A stretch of DNA of 17,147 bases, from positions 1 to 17,147 of the forward strand of contig CAILMK010000743.1 in NCBI GenBank assembly GCA_903835275.1. The letters are read 5' to 3'. This DNA is from an uncultured bacterium. Its GTDB lineage: Bacteria; Bacteroidota; Bacteroidia; CAILMK01. Each line of letters starts with the position of its first letter. The stretch's first letter is position 1. Below are positions 12,686-17,147 of the stretch, in pieces. The notes beneath the pieces are model-generated. The model did not search any database and was not told the origin of the DNA. It saw only the letters and a program-made list of their open reading frames with translations. Both the position numbers and the translations under genes were made by a program.

Positions 12686-15600
12686 ATGAAAAATACAGCC
12701 TTCTTCCCTTGCCAAAAGATAGCCTTAGTAGTATTGTTTTTGGGATTATTTTCCCTTAGTACCCGTGCACAACTGAGCGGGACTTATACGATAGATAAAA
12801 GCAAAGCCGCATCTTCTACAAATTACACAAGCTTTAATGATGCAGACTCGGATCTAACCTATGGAAGCCGTGCAAACGGAGCCGCCGCGAACGGAAAAGG
12901 AGTGAGTGGGGCTGTTGTATTTAAAATTGCCGATGGAACGTATCAAGAGCAAGTGCGGATTCCTTATATCACAGGTAGCTCTTCTACAAATACTATTACT
13001 TTCGAAAGCGCATCAAATGATAGTAGCAAAGTAATTTTAACATGGCCTGCGTACTACAAAGGAGGAAACTATACACTTGAATTAGATAGTGTTTCAAATT
13101 TGATTATTAAAGGAATTACGGTTAAGAGAACTTCTAATAATTCTTACACTTTAGCAGTAGTGATTCGATTAAAAAGCTTTCTTTCCAATATTACATTTTC
13201 AAATAACCGCCTCATTGGAATTAATTATTCTTCTGCTTCAGACAGCAGCGATATTATATACGGCTCACAGTCTTATTTTCCCAACGGGAATTTGATCAAT
13301 GTAAAATATATTAATAACCACTTCTGGTATGGATATTATGCAATTTACAATGCAAATCCGTCGGCGAATTATCCAAATAGAAATATTACGGTATCATCAA
13401 ACATTTTTGACAGTATCGTTTACACTGGAGCATATATAAGAGGAGATAGTGGATTAATCCTTTATGGTAATATGTTCAGGAGTCATAATAGCTATGGTGC
13501 AGTTGGATTTAGTATTGCAAACTTCAAGAATCCTGTAATCACAAATAATAAAATTTATTCAAACGATAACGGAATGCTCTTCTACAGTAATGGAACTTAC
13601 AAGACACATGGAATTATTTCCAATAATTTTATTGTAAGTACAGGGGCAGCAGGTATCGAAATGGGAGACAATAAAAATATTGATATATTACACAACACAA
13701 TAGTTGCTAAAAAGTGGACATTTAATCTAAATAATAGTAGTGCGTCAAGTGATTCAAATTATACAATATATAACAATATCCTTTATGGAGATTACATTTA
13801 TCTTGTAGAATATACTCTTCCCATGAGGCTTAACAATAATTGTTATTATTCCAGAACTTCTACCATAGGAAATTATGCCGGAAATCCCGCATATACATTG
13901 TCAGACTGGCAAGGTTATACTACGGAAGATTCTAATACAATTGTAAAAAAACCAACCTTCACATCAAGTACCGATCTTCATGTGTCGGATACTTTCCTAA
14001 ATCATGGCAAATATTTTTCTTCCGTTCCAACGGATATAGACGGACAAACAAGGAATACAACCAACCCTACTATTGGTGCTGATGAAATAGCTCACAAAGC
14101 CACATCTTGTATGTCGGGTACGTATTCTATCGGCGGAGCAAGTGGAGATTATGCAACATTCAGGTCAGCAGTGAGTGATTTAAAAACATACGGAGTCTGC
14201 GGACCGGTTGTATTCAATATTGCTGATGGAACCTATAATGAAAAAGTAAGGATAGATTCTATCGTTGGATCGTCAGCAACCAATACTATTACATTCCAAA
14301 GTGCTTCGCATGACAGTAGCAAGGTGATTATGTCCTGGCCTGCAGATACTGGGATATATTCCGACTACAATAATTATGTTCTGCTTCTTGAAAATTCCAG
14401 CTATATCACGCTAAAAGGAATCAGCTTCGAAAGGCCTCATCCGGTTCAAAACGGGGCAGGCGCCAGGTCAATTTACCTAAGAGGAACTCATGATGTCAAA
14501 ATACTAAATAATTATTTTAACGGAGGAAAAGTTGTTCCATATAAATACGACTATAGCTACATGATAGATGGATTTGGTTCGCATGATATACTGGTTTCAT
14601 CCAATCACTTTAAGAATGGCTATATGGGTGTTGCTCTTTATGATTCAACATTGGGTACTCTTCATTTGAAAGGAATAGTTATTGAGAACAACATAATGGA
14701 TACCAGTATTGCCGGAATTAGTCTTACCGGTATCAGTGAAGCGAGGATTCGATCCAATGTGTTCATGAGTTCTGATACATTTTCATCTACGCAGGCCATT
14801 GAAATTGACAATAACGGAACCGGAAATCCGGATTCAAGCAATATCATTATTGAAAAAAATAAAATAGTTTATGCAGGAACCGGAATTAACTGGTCAGGTA
14901 AAGGATATTGCCGAATTTCAAACAATTCAATAATTATTTTGCAACGCTCATATACCGGAGCAGCAGCAATGGGCTTATTTTCATGGGACTCCACAAGTAC
15001 AGTGGACATATTAAATAATTCAATATATTCGATAAGCGGACAAGAATGTCTTTTGATGCAGAAGTCACCGCCATCTACAAACATTACCAACAATATTTTT
15101 TCTGGTACCGGCTATGGAATTGACATTTCCGGCAGTATTCCAAAAATGCAGAGCAATGCTTATCACTTACCTGTTTCGGGTTATTTTATAGCGGCGTACA
15201 ATAAGACTCAATATAATTCTCTTTCTTCATGGCAAACAGCCATCGGTACAGATTCAAACTCCATAGTTGTGAATCCAATGTTTGCAAGCGCCTTGAATCT
15301 TACTCCCGCCAATAGTTCACTGAATGTTGGAACTCCGCTTAGCAATATTCCGGATGATATAAATAATGTTACCAGAAATACAATCCATCCTACCATTGGT
15401 GCTTATGAAATTGCATCGACTTCAAGTTCCACCCCTCCCACTGCCCGCTTCTCATCAGCATCAAAAGCTTGCCGCGGTGATTCTGTAAAATTCAAAGACA
15501 GTTCCACTTATACAGGAATAGATAGCATCACGACATGGGCTTGGAATTTCGGAGATGGAAATACTTCATCCCTGCAAAATCCGATTCACCAGTATTTTCA

Positions 15601-16702
15601 TGGAGGAATATTTACCACTACATTAATTGTAACTACCCTCAGCGGCGGCAAGGATACTATAAGCGTAAGCATGCTTATTGATTCCACTTGTGTATGGCCG
15701 GGAGATGTTAACTATGACAAAGTAGTGGATGTACGTGATATCCTTCCTATTGGCGTGGAATACGGCACTACAGGACCTCAGCGGGCAAATGCAAGCATCC
15801 ATTGGGTGGGACAACCATGCAGAAACTGGGGTGATACTATCTCTTATGGCGTTGACTATAAACATGGGGATTGCAATGGGGACAGCACCATCAATGGGTC
15901 AGATACTACGGCAATACTTGCCAATTATTCTCTTACACATTACAAGAAGGCTGGAATGTATAAGGGCGGCCCTAATGATCCGGTTTTATCGCTTCAGTTT
16001 TCAAAGGATAGTTTCGCAGCCGGAGATACTGCCAAGGCAGATATATTGCTCGGCACATCTGCTGTTCCTGCAAATGGTGTGTATGGATTTGCATTCAGCC
16101 TGAATATGAATCCTAAACTGATTGATACAAATTCACTATCCATAAATTTCGCGAGTACATGGTTCACTCCGGATGCAAAATATATTACCATCACCAAGCA
16201 ATTCAAGGGCGATGGAAGAATTGATATGGGCATTACCCGTATAGATAAAATACCAAAAAGTGGTTACGGAAAAATAGGTACCATGGTCATTGTAATTGTA
16301 GATAATATCGCAGGAAAACGTTTTGTAAAACAAAGCCTGCCGCTGATGTTTGAAAATGTTGAAATCGTGGACAATCACCTGCATGATATTCCATTCAGCG
16401 CCAATAATGATTCGGTAATTGTCTATCAATTCAAGGATGGAATTGATGAAAACGAATATGTAAATGAAAACATTCACGTATACCCGAATCCGGCGAAAGA
16501 CAAAATCAACATCGAAACGAAAGAGATGAATATCCTCAGTGTAAAAATCTCTGATGTATTAGGCAAGCAAATGAGCTTTGTAAAAATAAACGGACAAAGC
16601 AATTGTACACTCTCCACTCAAAACCTGAAGAACGGAGTATATATACTTGAAATAAATACTACTAAAGGCACAAACAAAATGCGCCTGATAATACAGGAAT
16701 AG
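12686..16702 (+). CDS. Large T9SS-exported beta-helix / PKD / dockerin-like / cohesin-like protein
   Basis: The 1338-aa protein starts with a signal peptide (cleavage after TRA, residue 28). Two homologous domains follow (about 31-471 and 477-910), each opening with SGTYxI, then VVFxIADGTYxExVRI and GSSxTNTITFxSAS, and continuing as Asn/Ser-rich coils typical of right-handed parallel beta-helices; each closes with NPTIGADEIA or HPTIGAYEIA. A PKD domain covers about 918-1002 (WAWNFGDGN, NPIHQY). Two dockerin-like Ca loops follow, D1007-N1009-D1011-D1015-D1018 and D1062-N1064-D1066-N1070-D1073. Residues 1100-1247 look cohesin-like (AGDTAKADILL, GVYGFAFSLN, GKIGTMVIVIVD). The end (from VYPNP at 1265) is a type A sorting domain, LKNGVYILEI near the terminus, for T9SS export and cell-surface attachment. 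Substrate is unknown; polysaccharide or adhesion is a guess. The start at 12686 is set by signal peptide and promoter. Confidence 0.88.
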   Translation: MKNTAFFPCQKIALVVLFLGLFSLSTRAQLSGTYTIDKSKAASSTNYTSFNDADSDLTYGSRANGAAANGKGVSGAVVFKIADGTYQEQVRIPYITGSSSTNTITFESASNDSSKVILTWPAYYKGGNYTLELDSVSNLIIKGITVKRTSNNSYTLAVVIRLKSFLSNITFSNNRLIGINYSSASDSSDIIYGSQSYFPNGNLINVKYINNHFWYGYYAIYNANPSANYPNRNITVSSNIFDSIVYTGAYIRGDSGLILYGNMFRSHNSYGAVGFSIANFKNPVITNNKIYSNDNGMLFYSNGTYKTHGIISNNFIVSTGAAGIEMGDNKNIDILHNTIVAKKWTFNLNNSSASSDSNYTIYNNILYGDYIYLVEYTLPMRLNNNCYYSRTSTIGNYAGNPAYTLSDWQGYTTEDSNTIVKKPTFTSSTDLHVSDTFLNHGKYFSSVPTDIDGQTRNTTNPTIGADEIAHKATSCMSGTYSIGGASGDYATFRSAVSDLKTYGVCGPVVFNIADGTYNEKVRIDSIVGSSATNTITFQSASHDSSKVIMSWPADTGIYSDYNNYVLLLENSSYITLKGISFERPHPVQNGAGARSIYLRGTHDVKILNNYFNGGKVVPYKYDYSYMIDGFGSHDILVSSNHFKNGYMGVALYDSTLGTLHLKGIVIENNIMDTSIAGISLTGISEARIRSNVFMSSDTFSSTQAIEIDNNGTGNPDSSNIIIEKNKIVYAGTGINWSGKGYCRISNNSIIILQRSYTGAAAMGLFSWDSTSTVDILNNSIYSISGQECLLMQKSPPSTNITNNIFSGTGYGIDISGSIPKMQSNAYHLPVSGYFIAAYNKTQYNSLSSWQTAIGTDSNSIVVNPMFASALNLTPANSSLNVGTPLSNIPDDINNVTRNTIHPTIGAYEIASTSSSTPPTARFSSASKACRGDSVKFKDSSTYTGIDSITTWAWNFGDGNTSSLQNPIHQYFHGGIFTTTLIVTTLSGGKDTISVSMLIDSTCVWPGDVNYDKVVDVRDILPIGVEYGTTGPQRANASIHWVGQPCRNWGDTISYGVDYKHGDCNGDSTINGSDTTAILANYSLTHYKKAGMYKGGPNDPVLSLQFSKDSFAAGDTAKADILLGTSAVPANGVYGFAFSLNMNPKLIDTNSLSINFASTWFTPDAKYITITKQFKGDGRIDMGITRIDKIPKSGYGKIGTMVIVIVDNIAGKRFVKQSLPLMFENVEIVDNHLHDIPFSANNDSVIVYQFKDGIDENEYVNENIHVYPNPAKDKINIETKEMNILSVKISDVLGKQMSFVKINGQSNCTLSTQNLKNGVYILEINTTKGTNKMRLIIQE
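12776..14093 (+). repeat. First copy of the duplicated beta-helix domain (coding)
   Basis: Residues 31 to about 470 of the T9SS protein. It shares an ordered set of motifs with the second copy but has diverged at DNA level, so the duplication is old. It carries an insert ANGAAANGKG absent from copy two. Confidence 0.75.
14114..15418 (+). repeat. Second copy of the duplicated beta-helix domain (coding)
   Basis: Residues 477 to about 911 of the T9SS protein. The opening SGTYSIGGASGDYATF is the canonical start of this domain type, followed by the same ADGTYNEKVRI and TNTITFQSAS blocks as copy one. Confidence 0.75.
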
Positions 16703-16744
16703 ATCCTGTGAAGATTGAATAAAAAGCCAAAAAACAAACTGTGT

Positions 16745-16782
16745 AACAAAAGAGGGGCATTATGCCCCTCTTTTGTTTTTAT
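16745..16782 (+). terminator. Strong Rho-independent terminator of the T9SS protein gene
   Basis: A 14-bp perfect stem, AACAAAAGAGGGGC / GCCCCTCTTTTGTT, with loop ATTAT, is followed by TTTTTAT. It starts 42 bases after the stop codon. Confidence 0.9.
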
Positions 16783-16798
16783 ACCTCTCCTGTCCTTT

Positions 16799-16826
16799 GT
16801 AGAGACGTAGCATGCTACGTCTCTAC
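16799..16826. repeat. 28-bp perfect palindrome (GTAGAGACG type)
   Basis: GTAGAGACGTAGCA is followed immediately by its exact reverse complement. From memory, palindromes with GTAGAGACG/CGTCTCTAC ends are dispersed repeats in Bacteroidota and cyanobacteria; I could not check copy number. It lies between two convergent terminators. Confidence 0.8.
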
Positions 16827-16839
16827 TGCACGTATTCAT

Positions 16840-16877
16840 AAAAAAAACCTCACAGGCCTTAAAGACCTGTGAGGTTT
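16840..16877 (-). terminator. Rho-independent terminator of fabD
   Basis: On the minus strand the 12-bp stem AAACCTCACAGG / CCTGTGAGGTTT with a 9-nt loop runs into eight T residues. It lies about 20 bases beyond the fabD stop codon. Confidence 0.88.
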
Positions 16878-16897
16878 AAATGTTAGCTGTTAACTGC

Positions 16898-17147
16898 CTA
16901 TTGCAAACTGTTAATCGTTTCTTCCAGGCTTTCCGTCAACGTCATTTTATTGATCTTTTTAACCAGGCCTTGCAATACTTTTCCCGGTCCGGCTTCCACA
17001 AAAAGATTAGCTCCATCTATGATCATGTTTTCGATCGTCTGCGTCCATAGAACAGGAGCAGTTAATTGTATGATAAGATTATTTTTTATTTCTTCAGGAT
17101 CTTTTACTGCCTTTCCGGTTACGTTCTGATATACCGGACAGATAGGA
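16898..17147 (-). CDS. fabD: Malonyl-CoA:ACP transacylase, C-terminal part (5' end outside window)
   Basis: Reading the minus strand from the right edge gives 82 residues ending at the TAG at 16898-16900. The segment PVYQNVTGKAV, then LTAPVLWTQTIENM, LFVEAGPGKVLQGLVKKI and the end ETINSLQ match the C-terminal region of FabD, including the GPGKVL loop near the C terminus. FabD transfers malonyl from CoA to acyl carrier protein to feed fatty-acid elongation. The catalytic GHSLG serine lies upstream, outside the window. No in-frame ATG needs to be invoked because the gene is cut by the window edge. It is followed by its own terminator. Confidence 0.92.
   Translation of the reverse strand, partial: PICPVYQNVTGKAVKDPEEIKNNLIIQLTAPVLWTQTIENMIIDGANLFVEAGPGKVLQGLVKKINKMTLTESLEETINSLQ

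Overview
The window looks like a chromosome segment from a member of the Bacteroidota, probably a Chitinophagales- or Sphingobacteriales-type lineage. The evidence is a very large protein with a signal peptide and a C-terminal type IX secretion (Por) sorting domain, SPII lipoproteins, several promoters with the Bacteroidota -7 element TAnnTTTG in place of an E. coli -10 box, weak Shine-Dalgarno sequences and typical short intergenic tandem repeats. The genus cannot be fixed from this sequence alone.

Layout. Positions 1-961 hold the 3' end of a polymorphic toxin gene with a GH-E (HNH/EndoVII) nuclease tip, overlapped by an ankyrin-repeat gene that is probably its immunity protein. Positions 1216-2699 hold two tandem, paralogous TPR lipoproteins. 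Positions 2778-5633 are uvrA. Positions 5692-7376 are a translationally coupled pair, an ABC/AAA-type ATPase and a small protein with a PD-(D/E)XK nuclease signature, in AT-rich DNA; this is the best candidate for an undescribed (anti-phage?) system. Positions 7391-7482 hold two hairpin terminators between convergent genes.

From 7488 to 12515 most genes are on the minus strand: a small Gly/Tyr/Cys-rich secreted protein, a YraN/UPF0102 protein, rlmH, a PaaI-like hotdog thioesterase, methionine aminopeptidase (map), a thioredoxin and a 472-aa helical protein of unknown function. One plus-strand membrane/secreted protein (8269-8799) sits among them and overlaps rlmH tail to tail. Positions 12686-16702 encode a 1338-aa T9SS-exported protein: signal peptide, two tandem beta-helix domains, PKD domain, dockerin-like pair of Ca loops, cohesin-like domain and sorting domain. 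It ends in a strong terminator, followed by a 28-bp perfect palindrome, a minus-strand terminator and the 3' end of fabD entering from the right edge.

Housekeeping genes (uvrA, map, rlmH, thioredoxin, fabD) are interleaved with two accessory, AT-rich conflict modules (toxin-immunity; ATPase-nuclease). No RNA gene, CRISPR array, transposase or intact insertion sequence was seen. No gene-free stretch exceeds 300 bases; the longest, 962-1215, holds heptamer and octamer tandem repeats and the promoter of the first lipoprotein.
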